Shown here piece after piece: positions 1 to 11,508 of a stretch of 64,000 nt of DNA (position 1 is its first letter; each line of letters begins with the position of its first letter). A model generated the notes under the pieces. The model worked only from the letters and a program-made list of their open reading frames with translations, was not told the origin of the DNA and searched no databases. This stretch comes from Cryptomeria japonica (lineage: Eukaryota; Streptophyta; Pinopsida; Cupressales; Cupressaceae), in assembly GCF_030272615.1 (NCBI RefSeq), contig NC_081414.1, forward strand, positions 912,959,648 to 913,023,647, read 5' to 3'. Made by a program: the position numbers and the translations under genes.

Positions 1-351
1 GAATATGTATACAAATCCCAACCAATTATGGCTTAAAGTTTTAAAGTCAAAGTACTTAGACAATAATTCAATGAAAGGATCCTTATTGTTCAAAATCCTC
101 CAAAGGGATCGATGATTTGGAATTGTATGGTCTCTTGTAAGTCAAGAATCCTCCTCAAATTGTTTGAATTTTGGATTGATTGTGTTGCAATTACATGTAC
201 CAAATAAGGGAGAACATAACAAACAACTTAACAATACCAAAGGAACCCTTTCTTGGTGAAATATGAGATTTGCTTACAAATAAATTAAGTATTTATCATA
301 TTGTAACAACAAGTACAAACCCTAAGTATTTGAGTGTTCAACAATTACAAC
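1..351. other. Unassigned flank
   Basis: AT-rich sequence with no convincing open frame or recognised repeat. It is the left flank into which the solo LTR at 352 inserted; its last five bases (acaac) are the left target-site copy. Confidence 0.5.
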
Positions 352-1612
352 TGTAGACACTTAAATTAATTATTTTAATTAATTTATTTAAATTCCTCAC
401 ATAATTAATTTATTAATTGTGCCAATTCCTATTCCTTCTCAATATTAACTAAATATAATCAATGTTGTCACTATAGTCTATTGATTGATTTATTTAATAA
501 ATCAAACTACATTTATTCTTCTAAAATCCCTAAAATTAATTCTCTCCAAATTCCTCCTTTTAATTAATTAATTTCAATTAATTAATTATTCTAGGTGACT
601 CCTACAAATCACCCTTTTCCTAATCCATCATTAACCTAATGAATTCTTCTAGAAGCCCCTCAATCTCACTTATCATTATCCTTCTAACTTTTAATTCCCT
701 CCACTCATTCTCTCTCCTAGTCAAATCCTCCTACAAATCCCATTTTCCCTAATCCCACCTAATCATTATGCTAATCCCTCTCCTAATGAGTTGCTAGTGG
801 CTAATCCTCATGATTAGCCACAAAGTCAACTCCTTTTCCTTCCATCCAACAACCTTCCTTAAATGCCCTTTTCCTAGGTGAATGCAAGATTTTCAAAATC
901 TCACATTCCTCTAGACATTTCCTCCTCCAAGGAATTTTTAATTCTTCCTTATTCCTCCAATCCCTATGATCATCCTTTTTGAAGAATTTTTAATTCCTCA
1001 TCCCCATCTCTCAAGGAATATTGTATTCCTTTCTCTTCCCTAGGCACATTGGGAAGTCTTTCCAATGAGCCTTTAGGAGTGTGGAGACAAGAAATTCCTT
1101 TAAGGCACATCTCTTGGTCTCCACACTTGTCTTGTCACTTCCTCTTGGGCCATGTGTGGGCTCACATGGAATCTTGACCCTTCATCTTGGATCAATCCTA
1201 GCCCTCCATTTCCTATCCTCTTCTCCTATAAATTGAGAACTCCATCCCCTTGTTTCACATCTCCAAGTTAGCTAAGTTTATGCTGTCAAATTGAGTTTGA
1301 GAAATCATCCATAACACCCAAACTCTACTCAATTTTCTACTCATCCACAACCTAGTCAAAATCCCTCATCCATTCCATATAACCATCTTGTGCATAATCT
1401 TGGAGAGACATTCACATTCAAAAAAGGATCCAATCCAATCAAGTCAAGGAAGGGCACATCTTTGGCTTCATCAAAGGCTCAATCCAAAGGAGAAGGTATA
1501 AACTTGTAAGGTACAAATAGTTTGTTTTTGTTTTCATACGGTTTGTTGATTTTGAATGCTTTGTTTGCATACTAACCACTTAAATCCACTCCGCTGGTTG
1601 TTCCCCTCTTCA
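352..1612 (+). mobile_element. Solo LTR, Gypsy-like, TSD acaac
   Basis: The segment begins tgtagacac and ends ttca. It is flanked on both sides by acaac (347-351 and 1613-1617), the 5-bp target duplication of an LTR element. A TATA box (tataaatt, 1227-1234) sits about two thirds in, giving a U3/R/U5 layout on the + strand. The AT-rich first half, full of taattaatt, followed by a C-rich half resembles the layout of the Tat LTRs at 7250 and 28751, but the two are not close by eye. No coding region adjoins it, so it is a solo LTR left by recombination between two LTRs. The family is inferred from layout only. Confidence 0.75.
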
Positions 1613-2652
1613 ACAACATTACCCGGATAATGCATAACTCCAATGGAAATGAGATGAGCAATGTAGAAGACCATATGATGATGAAACAATCTCAAATCTA
1701 GACTCCAACAAGTCTGAGATTTTTGTTGATAATTGGAATGTCTAAAACACAATGTTGATTGCAAGTTTGGTGATGCCAAACTCTCCAAAATCTTCTCTAA
1801 ACCCTAGCACAACTTAGAAATGAAAATACCAACAAACCCTTGCTCAAACAAATCTAAACCTGCTGCAAGCACTATTCACATCACTGTAGCAGCACTACTC
1901 ACATTATTATTCACAACACTAAGATCGCCTAGATCTGATCATTAATCAATGAATAAATTCATGAATTTGTCTAAGTTTTCTCCTTAACCTCAAGTTTCCA
2001 AATTCTGCATGAAACCTATAAAGTATTAACCTATAATTGTTCTAATGAAGTACAAACATAAACCCTATATGGATTTCCCTCAACTGTGAACTGGTTTTCC
2101 TTCCAATTCATGAATCTCCAGGGAGTTTTCGTTCTTAGAAGTTTGATTTGCTGCTGAAACTCTTGCTCAAAGCTTAGTTCCTAATTTTCTATTGTAAAAA
2201 TGAATGATTGAATGGGAAAATGAGATCTCCAAATTTTCTTTTATTAAATCCAAACCCTAATCAGACCCTTTTAGGGCTTTAATAAAGTTTATTTAAATTT
2301 ATTTTCCTTTCTAAAAAGGTTTGAACCTCTTCAAGGGTCTTATTCTTCATTAATCAAATGACCACCTTTTAAAAAAACATTAAGCCTCCTAGGGATGCAC
2401 GTGTCATAGAGAGTCACTTTTTAAAGAATTATCATATTAGCATCACTTTATTTTATTTAAATAAAATATTAAAGTTAATATTTTATTTTTATTCTTGAAA
2501 TCATCACCTGGACACAGAACCAAAAATTGAGTGTTGCTGCCAATCCAAGGGTGATGTCTAAATATAGCAGGGCTATTGCCAATCAACCCCTACAAAATAG
2601 GGATTCCCCTTAAAATTATGATATCATCATCGATCGCCCAAAATAACTCATG
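1613..2652. other. Unassigned repeat-like intergenic DNA
   Basis: No gene is visible. The stretch holds AT-rich runs and a motif series around 1880-1920 (cactattcacatcact and variants) of a kind common in plant LTRs. No LTR ends or TSD could be defined. Confidence 0.4.
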
Positions 2653-3798
2653 TGTTAGACATATCTAATACCAGGAGAAAACTGAGAGGCCGAGTGAATC
2701 AGTTTTCTATCGGTAATTAGAACTATTGCAGATTATAACCTTTATACCAGAGCACAAGGAAACCAACACAATGAAAGATAAAACATGAAAGCATAATACA
2801 CACAATGCCAATATTTTGACGTGGAAAACCCGATAAAGGGAAAAACCCTAATGGGAAACCCAACCCACAATCAGATAATACTTCTGCAATAGTATGTGAA
2901 ATAATTGCACTTGCAATCAAGCCAACAACCTAGAGATCACTGCTCGTCACAAAAGAGAAGTCTCACTGAGTTACAAAAGCATTAGACTACAATTCAAAAA
3001 GAATGAACTATGAAAGTAGCACCTCCTCATGCTTGATATAGTTTTGGTTAAGTACAAATGTCTGCCCTGCAACACCAAAACCTTTTGCTGAATTATATAA
3101 TAATGTTTGCACATAAAACTTCCTCTGATAACCATCGATCCCAAAAACTATATCCAATTACATGAATAAGTCACCTATAAATACAAATCATCAACCTTAT
3201 GACAAGGTCGGCTAAACCCTAAACCCATAATTACAAAAAATACATCACACGATATCACTGGACCAATATTATGTTTTACATTACATAAAATGGACCTAAA
3301 ACAAATTCCCAAACAATTATATCAGTCGAAAATCATGCTAAGACCAATCACCAACACGTTTCACCAACTAGTAGAAACCCTCAGTGCAATAACACAAAAA
3401 GTCTAACCGGATCCAAATAGGACCACCATAACAACATGTCAACCAATGCAAAGTCACCAAATAATTAGGACATGATCAAGAAGCACCTCAACACGCTTGA
3501 AATCGTTTCCATAAGTTAGACCAAAATCATCTAACCAAATATCGCTAACCGGTACCGGGAAATACCAACCGGGGACATAAGCGATAGCTACTAGAGCACC
3601 AAATCATGAACCAACAGAATATGGAAAGCATATAACCATCATGAATAAGCGTCCAAAAATTGAAACCAGGGATCTGATCATACTAGATCATAATCGCAGC
3701 CAAAGCCAAGTCTAACCGGGATAGTAGTACCATATCCAACCGGGATACAATGTTGACATCAATAACAATGCTTAACCAAATCTAGCATATTTCCAACA
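2653..3798 (-). mobile_element. Copia-like LTR, - strand
   Basis: Read on the - strand the segment starts tgttggaaatatgc, the usual TGTTGG start of Copia LTRs, and ends atgtctaaca. Just upstream on that strand a purine-rich stretch (gtggtagaaggtttcacaa) could be the polypurine tract, so this may be the 3' LTR of a lost element. Near the distal end is an R/U5-like block (2800-2850) with the gggtttcccattagggttt and gttttccacgtc signatures of plant Copia LTRs. No clear 5-bp duplication flanks it, so the other parts were probably deleted. It does not match the Copia LTR at 30.8-31.5 kb. Confidence 0.55.
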
Positions 3799-4136
3799 TT
3801 GTGAAACCTTCTACCACAATCCACTGGCTTTGGAAAGGCCACCATGTTGATTGCTAATGCCTCCCTAAAAATAGGAACTGCAACTAAAACCTCTAGAATG
3901 ATTCTTGGAGTCCCCTACTATGTCCCAATCAATCCTTAAAAATTAGGTCACCCTCCTAAAATTCAGGAGAGTACCTCAGACTGTTCAAAATGGTTTATAA
4001 AGCTCTTGTGTAGCTCCACCAGCCTCAGAATGGGTCCCCTTTCCACTCCATTGACCTACAGGAACCGGATGATAGGCCAATCCCTGCTCAATTGCATGTC
4101 ACCTAAGGAGGGGACATTATAGTGGGTGATGCAGAA
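3799..4136. other. Short unassigned stretch between an LTR and a LINE
   Basis: It contains the possible polypurine tract of the - strand LTR at 2653-3798, but no recognisable coding sequence. Its last eight bases (atgcagaa, 4129-4136) recur after the poly(A) of the next LINE and are its likely target duplication. Confidence 0.4.
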
Positions 4137-5975
4137 ATTGGAATGACAGTTTCCATTCCCAAAGACTGTCAAGCAACTTTTAAAAAGTTGGTTCAAGAGA
4201 AAAGGAAGTTGACATTCTCTAGTGTTTGACAAGTTTGTCCCTTGGTAGTTATTTGAGAGTTATGGAAATAAAGGAATAGAAGGATATTTCAAGAGAAATT
4301 TGAGTCTATTCTTAGATTATTTGAGAGAATAGCTAAATCAATAAGTGAATTGGTTAATATTGCAGCTTCTCAAGGTGAACAAAATATTCTCTTCTCTCTA
4401 AAGAGGATAGCTAGATTCAAAAGGAATGGTCGGACATCAAGTTTCAGCCTGTTAATGGCCCTTCTCAAGCTAATACGAGAAAGGAGAAAGGAGGGAAGGT
4501 GGAATGATTGAGACCATCAGAAGGGGGGGCTAAAATCAATTTTGATGGTGCCTCGAAAGGCAACCCTAGTCCTTCAGGAGCTAGTTGGGTGATTTAGAAT
4601 TGGGAAGGAAACATTTTTACTTTTGGGGTTAGCAAATTGATAGATGGGATGAATAATGTTATAAAAGTACAAGCAGTCATTAAGGCTCTCAAAGTAGGGA
4701 AGAGAATGAGATTGTCAAATATCCAACTTGAAGGTAATTCATTAATTATTACCAATACCATTAATGAAGACCAAATAAATGCATGAAATTTATAAAATGC
4801 ATTTTATTTGCCAAACAATTGATATCTTCCTTTGAAGATTTTTAAATATTTCATGTGGTACGGTTTGGGAATGAGGTGGAAATCGCATTTTCCAAGTGGG
4901 AAACCTCATTAAATGTTGAAGGTGGTGGAAACATTTTTTAAGATTGTCAAAATCTAGTGCTTGATTAATTGTAGTGACTAGATGTCATCGTTTTGGAAAG
5001 CATTAACGACATTATGGTCTGGTGTGGGGAGGATGTTTTAAAAGGATAATATTTTACTTGGATTTTATTACATGCGAAGAGATTGTTGGTCATGGGTGGC
5101 ATTGCAATAGAGAATGGAAGCGACTTTTTCACTTTATACTTCAAAATGGCAGCTTGTGTTTGTGGGAAGGATCATAGAAAAATGATCTATTTTCAAGCAT
5201 GACGACAAGGAGTTTCTGAAGGTTGTGGAAATGCTACCGGGGAAGGTGTTTATGGAGACTCAACATAAGTATCACATGAATGTGGATATTGTATCCATGG
5301 TGGCTATGTGAGGGCTATATATTGAGAATACGGAGGAGATTGAATGGGTGTTGAAGGCTAGTGTGAGGGAGGATTGGATGTATGGTCTCCAATTTGTGCT
5401 TGTGAGGGTCATTTCAGATCAAGGCTTTGATATTGCAAATGGCGAGGTGACGAAAAAGGAAGGTGGTTGTGTCTTGATGCCATTTATCCTATGAAAATAT
5501 GGGGAGGACCAAGACTTAAGGAGGGCGGAGATGATAGTGGGGTGGAATTTATTGGTGCAATTTCTACAATGAAATTGAATGGGAGCGATGGGTCAAATTG
5601 GGAAAAGGAATCAGGAGGTGAGAGTGGTGAATGAGGAAGCGATGGAGGAGTAGTGACCAATGGGGGTAAATTTGCATTAGAAGACTTTTGGATGAATGGA
5701 CCCATGGGTTGCGATTGTGATTGAATGTCTTTGGAACTTTGAAAAGGTTCTTTGCTTCAAATTTTGTTTGGAAACAATTTGATGCAATAAAATATTTGTC
5801 CATGTTATGGTAGCTTTCTATTTTGATGTGATTGTATTAGACATAAGGGTTTTGTATGTGGGTAGGTTGTGAATTTGGCCTTTTGGTCTTTTACCTGGCT
5901 TGGGTAGATGTCAGTTTTTGTAAACTTTTTTTTTAATATTAATAAAATATCAATATAATTGACCAAAAAAAAAAC
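4137..5975 (+). mobile_element. 5'-truncated LINE (L1 type), copy A: ORF2 tail with RNase H and an extra C-terminal domain
   Basis: A 3' fragment of a plant L1-type LINE. From 4200 it encodes the stretch after the zinc-finger region of ORF2 (FESILRLFERIAKSI-like). Then comes an RNase H domain (about 4530-4990, opening INFDGASKGNPSPSGAS). A further domain follows (5192-5400, with QHKYHMNVDIVSM), which I do not recognise but which recurs in the LINEs at 39.4 and 42.6 kb. A 3' UTR ends in aatattaataaaatatcaat and a poly(A) run at 5965-5974. The 8-bp atgcagaa at 4129-4136 and 5976-5983 is the probable target duplication. The frames contain many stops and shifts, so it is a dead copy. The reverse transcriptase and endonuclease are missing through 5' truncation. 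Confidence 0.75.
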
Positions 5976-5983
5976 ATGCAGAA

Positions 5984-7249
5984 CTAGCTCTTTCTATTAA
6001 TGTACAATTCATTATTTTTTGCTGCCCCCATTTTTTGGGGGTCTATAAGTTGTAGTCTTTTTCCTAAAAATTCCTACATGCTTACAAAACTCATCAAATT
6101 CCTTAGAGAAATCTTCAGGTTCCCATTGTCAAATTTCAATACTTCTATCTTATAATTTGATTACTTTTCAACCAATACCTTAAATTCCTTAAACTTAGTG
6201 AAAACTTCAAATTTTGTATGCATAAAATAAATCCAAGTATATAGTGAGACATCCATCAATGAAGGAAACATAATAGCAAGATCTATTCAAAGAGTCAACA
6301 TCAACTTGACCATGTACATCTGAATGAATAACCTCTAAAGGTCTCTTAGCCTTATCAACTCCTTTAGGAAATGAAAATCTATTTTGTTTACCAAATACAC
6401 GACGCTCACAAAAATCACTTTTGCTAACAGAAAAATCAGAAACCCCATTTACTAGTTTTTTATCTAGTATTGTCTCATGACCTTTTTCACTGATGTGACC
6501 CAATCTATGGTTCTACAACATACATGCATTTTCAGTCCTAGTTACAAAAGTAAAATTATAAAGAGTGGAGGCATGTAGCTTAAACAAAGTCCTTGTCTGA
6601 TATCCCTTAACAATCACCAAACTTCCCCTTACTAACTTGCAACTAGACTTATCAAATCTCACATGCATTATAAAAACATTCAACTTGGAAAATGAAAGTA
6701 AAATTGTCACAAGATATGAAAAATGTAAAACATCATCGATGTTTATAATCCTTTTATCACTAAAACACAACTTAAATACCTTCCCTTTACTAAAAATCTT
6801 CACTGAGGTGTTATCAGCAAGAAAAAATTCTCCTATGTGTACATGTAGAAAATCACTCCATGTGAGGAGTCATATGGTGAGAGGCACCTAAATCAACATT
6901 CCAAGTATCATTACTATTAGAGTTAGCTAAAATAAACAAAGCATCAAAATCATCGTTAATGGAGGACTTATACATGGAAGATTCAATGCTCTTTTTCTTA
7001 TTCCTACACTCTGTTATGTGTTCTCGTTTACCTTAGTTCCAACACTTCACTCTACTATTTTTAGAGATCTTATATCGTCCTTTAGACGTATCCTTCTTGT
7101 TATTCCCTTTAGGACCTTTCTCTTTGGATCTTCCTCCAACATGCAAGGTATCTTGGGAGCCAGAATTCATGGTCTTTCTCCTCATCAAGTATAGTAATAA
7201 TATTGTTTATCTTTGATTCTATACCACCACTACTTATGACAATAATTAG
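5984..7249 (-). mobile_element. Copia element remnant, part 1: gag end, protease, GAG-pre-integrase, start of integrase
   Basis: On the - strand this encodes Copia pol pieces in the expected order. A zinc-knuckle region comes first (about 7000-7070), then a protease-side stretch (6513-6803). The GAG-pre-integrase domain and integrase start follow (6207-6503), with LGHISEKG-like, FGKQNRFSFPKG and LEVIHSDVHG motifs. The element is a broken fossil with several breaks. Its 5' half continues at 30222 on the far side of the 23-kb Gypsy insertion, and the shared attag at the junctions proves the split. The rest of integrase and RT is not in the window. Confidence 0.8.
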
Positions 7250-8720
7250 TGTAGTCACATAAATATGTCCATTTTAACTAAATGAATATTTGCTATTTAT
7301 TTGATTAAAAACCCACTAGCCACCAGTCAATTAAATTAACATTTAATTAATTCATCTTCAAATCATTCTCCTATTAATTAAATAAATTATTCAATTTATT
7401 TTAATTAATTCATTAAACCAAGTTCACAATCAATTAAATGAATAAATCCTATTTATTTCATCTAATCCCCTTTCCTCTTTTAAATAAATTAAATAAAACA
7501 TTTATTTAAATCATTAAATCCCCCCCACTTGCATTCTCCTAAAAATGCAACTTGCATCTATTTGTTAAAATAAATGAATTTTATTTTAATAAAAATCCTA
7601 ATTTCTCTCACCCACCAAACCCACTTGCAATCCTAATCCCCTTCTAGATTCTTCTAACCCTTTCCTAATTAGCCTAATCCATCCCCTAATTATTGTCACA
7701 TTCCTAAGCAACTTGGAGTCACTTCTCAAAGACTTCAAAGTCTTTGAAAAGCATTAAATGTTTTGCGTGTTCAACAATTTAACCTCTAAAGTCTTCCAAA
7801 CCACTTATGGCTCTTACATGACCATTAATGGTTAAATCCACTTGCACCCATGGTTAGGGACTTTGGCCCCTAACACAACCCTCATGTGACTCATGTGTCT
7901 CCTCAAGCATTTATTGCTTTGACCATGGTTATCCCTTTAACCTTTGCATAAGAGTTTATCCATTGGATAAAAGCATTATTCTTTGAATAATGAATTTATT
8001 TACTCAACCCAACCTTGATCTTAACTCCCAAGTTAACTCTCAGGTCATGCCAAGCATTTAATGCTTATTCCCTCTGCTCTCAACTCATCTCATGTTGACA
8101 CTTGTCATCTTGGGATTGGGTTGAAATCCCTCACATGGATTGAATACCATTCAATCCTGACCCTTGTTGAGATTACTCAATCTCAACCATCCATTGCTCC
8201 ATTTTTCCTATAAATAGAGCTCATTTCTTCATAATCCAAATCCTGAAAACTTGTATGCATTTACATTATAGCCATTTTTAGAGAGCATTAGATAATCAAT
8301 CATATTCACTATTTTGTTTTAAAATCAACACTAGCTAATTAGACAATCTCTTATTTTAGCTCTTGTTCACATTTACATAGCATTTTAGATTAAGCATCTT
8401 TTCATCTTGAATCTCCATAAGGCATCCATAGTGCAAAAAACTGCCAAGAGCTACACTAATTTGGAACTTGGAGAGGAGACGAACAAGGAAGGAGAAGCTA
8501 CCAACATGGTAGAGAGCATATGGAGATGTTTAGTTACTTTTTGTAGATTCCTTAAGCTTTCTATTTGTTTAGTAGTGTCTTTCTTGATATGCTTGCTTAG
8601 GATAGTATTTAATCTTTGATGTGCTAACACTAATGACTAACTCTTGTCTCTTATGTTTCCTTGTATGTGTTTAGTTATCAAAACAAGTTTTTACTAATCC
8701 TTCCTTTTTGTAGAGCATCA
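7250..8720 (+). repeat. 5' LTR of the Tat element
   Basis: Starts tgtagtcac and ends agcatca. It aligns end to end with 28751-30221 (same length, 1471 bp) and with the solo LTR at 34710-36182. The first 300 bp are taattaatt-rich; a TATA box lies at 8209. Confidence 0.93.
8209..8216 (+). promoter_or_regulatory. LTR TATA box
   Basis: tataaata, preceded by cc and followed by gagctcatttc. The same block occurs at 29710-29717 and 35680-35687 in the other two LTR copies. It marks the U3/R transition, with the start site expected about 30 bp downstream. Confidence 0.65.
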
Positions 8721-8722
8721 TT

Positions 8723-8740
8723 TGGTGAACCTGACGTGAA
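8723..8740 (+). other. Primer-binding site of the Tat element
   Basis: tggtgaacctgacgtgaa begins two bases after the LTR end. The identical 18 bases stand in the same place in the nested element (20465-20482, - strand), and a 12-base core recurs in the element at 44-52 kb. It is not the initiator-Met site used by most Copia elements. I could not assign the primer tRNA. Confidence 0.75.
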
Positions 8741-8808
8741 TCCCAACAACAATTTTTTTTTGACAACTAACTTTTTTGACTGTTTAGCTTGACACACAGG
8801 TTGCGCTT

Positions 8809-9081
8809 CAGCGCTTTTGTTTGTGCTTTAGCGCTTTTGTTTGTGCTTTAGCGCTATTGTCATTTAGTATTCTTGCGCTTTTGTTTCTACAATAGCGCTA
8901 TTGTCCAAATTTTAGCGCTTCTGTCTATAGTTTAGCACTTTTGTCTTTTTATTAGCACTTTTGTTTTTGTTTTAGCATGTTTTTCCTTCTGCATTAATAT
9001 CCTGCTTTAGTGCTTTTGTCTATACTTTCGCGCATTTGTGTTAAGTAGCACTTCTATTTTCACACAGAGTAGCGCTATTGT
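8809..9081 (+). repeat. ~20-nt degenerate tandem array with palindromic agcgct
   Basis: About thirteen units resembling gcgcttttgtttgtgcttta. The gcgc/gcac cores lie near 8810, 8831, 8851, 8875, 8895, 8914, 8935, 8955, 8974, 9012, 9031, 9048 and 9071, so spacing is 19-24 nt in the first nine. Many units carry agcgct, a perfect palindrome. The array lies just downstream of the primer-binding site. Confidence 0.85.
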
Positions 9082-9227
9082 AATAGAACGTTGTAAAAAA
9101 GGCCTTGTAATCGATAAAATTATTTTTCTTAGGCTTGTGGAAGCCCACCATATGTTCGAATTTTACTAACTTTTCGTTTTGTGTGCAGGTTTTAAACTAA
9201 CCCTTTTGTTGCTTAAGATCAAAATTT

Positions 9228-9420
9228 TCATTTGGTGCTTAAAAACCTACAAAACAATTTTATTTTTTTTCATGCAAGATAGGCAACTTGAAAATTTTCA
9301 TTTGGTGCTTAAAAAATTTAAAAACACTTCATTTTTGGTGCTCTAAAACTCACAAACAAATTTTCTTTCATTGCAAGTTAGGATTCACTTATATTTGGTG
9401 CTTAAAACAAAACAAACAAA
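9228..9420 (+). repeat. Short leader repeats with tttggtgctt
   Basis: Four spaced copies of a unit around catttggtgcttaaaa near 9234, 9296, 9335 and 9393. They are followed by variable A-rich and caaacaaa stretches. The two first copies share more than 20 bases including the preceding aaaattttc. Confidence 0.7.
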
Positions 9421-11508
9421 TCTCATTTCTTGCATCAAACTTAAGGAAATTCACAAATCAACACTTCAATTTTGTCCAAGTAAAAAGAACAATCAACTTG
9501 TCTCATTTTGCAAAACGATTTACTTCATGCATACGTGTTTCAATTTCAGTTGACTGGGATTTCAAATTCCTAGTTTACTCAAACATATTGCCTTTGAAGT
9601 TAAAAAGAACATCATGGTTGTTGGAGCAACATCTCCAAATAGATAGAACATCATTGCAATGACAAGTTAAAAAGAACAAGTGTATTTTGTGTTTGGCACA
9701 CTTGTGCAAAAGAGTTTGTCGAGTGGTCCTACTTCTAACACACACTATCCTCTCCCTTGGCTTTCGTGGTCCTAGGTCCAAGAGAAAAGTGTTAGTAACA
9801 CTAAATTTTTTTTTCTTTTTAAGAGAGGCCTGCCAAGGGACACATCACTCTTGGGAACGACCTCACGCGGTAAATCTTTCAAGCCGCTATAGAAATCAGG
9901 TGAGAGTGAAAGTTGTAGTCTTGGGTATAGCTGTTCCTACAATGTAACTTGCCGAAAGGACAAATGGGCCCCACCACAAGTTACAAGGCTCTTAAGTGAG
10001 TCACTGCAGAATGAACTTACGTCCAAAGACATCAAAAATTACTAAACACCTTTATGTAGTAGCCCACCCATTCTATTGATTGAGGATATTTATGATAAAT
10101 TCAGTGCAAGAGCATAGAAGGTTTTTCTCCCAAGATACTCACCATACATATTTCTTTGAGTAGAAACATAGTTTTTTGAAAGGTTACTTGAAGCTTGATA
10201 AAAGTGGTGACTCCCTCATCATAGGGATCCTCTATTTGTTATGCTCGTGCAAGACTTAGTATATCACATCCTTATCTGCCATGGTGGGATTCATAAGGTA
10301 TGTAGTACCAAAGTTGAAGAAATATCAAGATGTGGGCTGAAATTATCGCAAATGGCCATTTGACCTTAGGGATAAAGAGTGTTTGAAATGTTTTCATTTT
10401 TGAGTCAAGACCAGTGCAAATTAAGCCGACTTCAGGCTTTGGAAACACCTAAAATACATTTGAAGGAAAGGGTCATAAAAAGTTCAAAAGATTGGGTTGA
10501 TCTAGACCCATACTTACTTGTGCCTTTTGAGGCAACATTCTTGTGTTTGTGTGCTTGCTTTGTTTTCTTGTCAAAGAAAAATAAAAAATCAAATTCCAAA
10601 ACAAGTATTCATCCAACATAAAGATTTTCAAAATACCAACAAAAGATCAAAAACAAAGAGCAACAACCAAAAGTATCAAACTATATGGCCATTATTCACA
10701 TCTTGAGAAAGAAGAATCTTCATCAACACATCAATTTGAAGAAAAGACCATTGAGCTCAAAAGATTTTATCAAAAGGAGGAAATTCTTCTATCTTAATAG
10801 ACAAATCTTTGTCTCTCATAGAACCTTCTTACATCACATGCGTCTTTACCTTCAAGGGAAATCAAATGAGTTTGATCAAGAGTCACTAAACCGTAGAGTT
10901 TTTACTCAATATCGAGCTTTGAGTTATGAGTTATCAAAAAAACAAGGGAGGCAAGATCAATCCTGCCTTCTTTCCAAACATTTGTATCACATATAACTTA
11001 GCTAGGGAAGAACCACCAACCCCTGAACAAGAAGAGGAAGAGTTTGTTCCTTTTGTAACAAAAAATTTCTATTGAAGTTTACATTTCATCCATTATCATA
11101 TTCATATCTCATCAAATCCATTTCAACTCTCAAAAGCATCAAGAGGTTTTTGTCCTAAGTTCTATTTCAATATTGCTTGAATCAAACACAATACATCACT
11201 TTTAAGAGTGCCTCTACATCTAGGATAAACTCATCCTAAGAGGCACTTCTACACAAGTTAAAACTAGTCTATGAGTGCATCCTCTCATTACTAGGTAGTT
11301 GAGTCTATAATACATCTTAGATTTCTCTAAACCTTATCTCATCAAACTTTGTCAATCCAACAACAAGCAATTCAAGAAAGAACTTTGGTAACATCTACCT
11401 TTAGTGCTAGGGATCCGTATGCAATACACTTCACCAAACATCAATCTTTCATTTCATCACCAACTCATCATCATTTTCATCAAACTTTAACAAAAACTTA
11501 TAAACAAA

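Larger units (their letters stand above)
8741..11508 (+). other. Leader of the Tat element between PBS and gag
   Basis: A 2.8-kb leader without convincing long coding sequence. It holds the ~20-nt repeat array at 8809-9081 and the tttggtgctt repeats at 9228-9420. A more GC-balanced block follows (9700-10050) with cctaggtccaag, gccgctat and gggccccacc, which looks better preserved than its surroundings. Ogre elements carry an extra ORF upstream of gag. Open stretches at 10379-10996 could be its remnant, but nothing in them is recognisable. Confidence 0.5.

Noticed and set aside
1534-1788. 84-codon frame on the - strand at the LTR end
   Set aside because: It crosses the LTR boundary and target duplication at 1612-1617, and has no recognisable domain.
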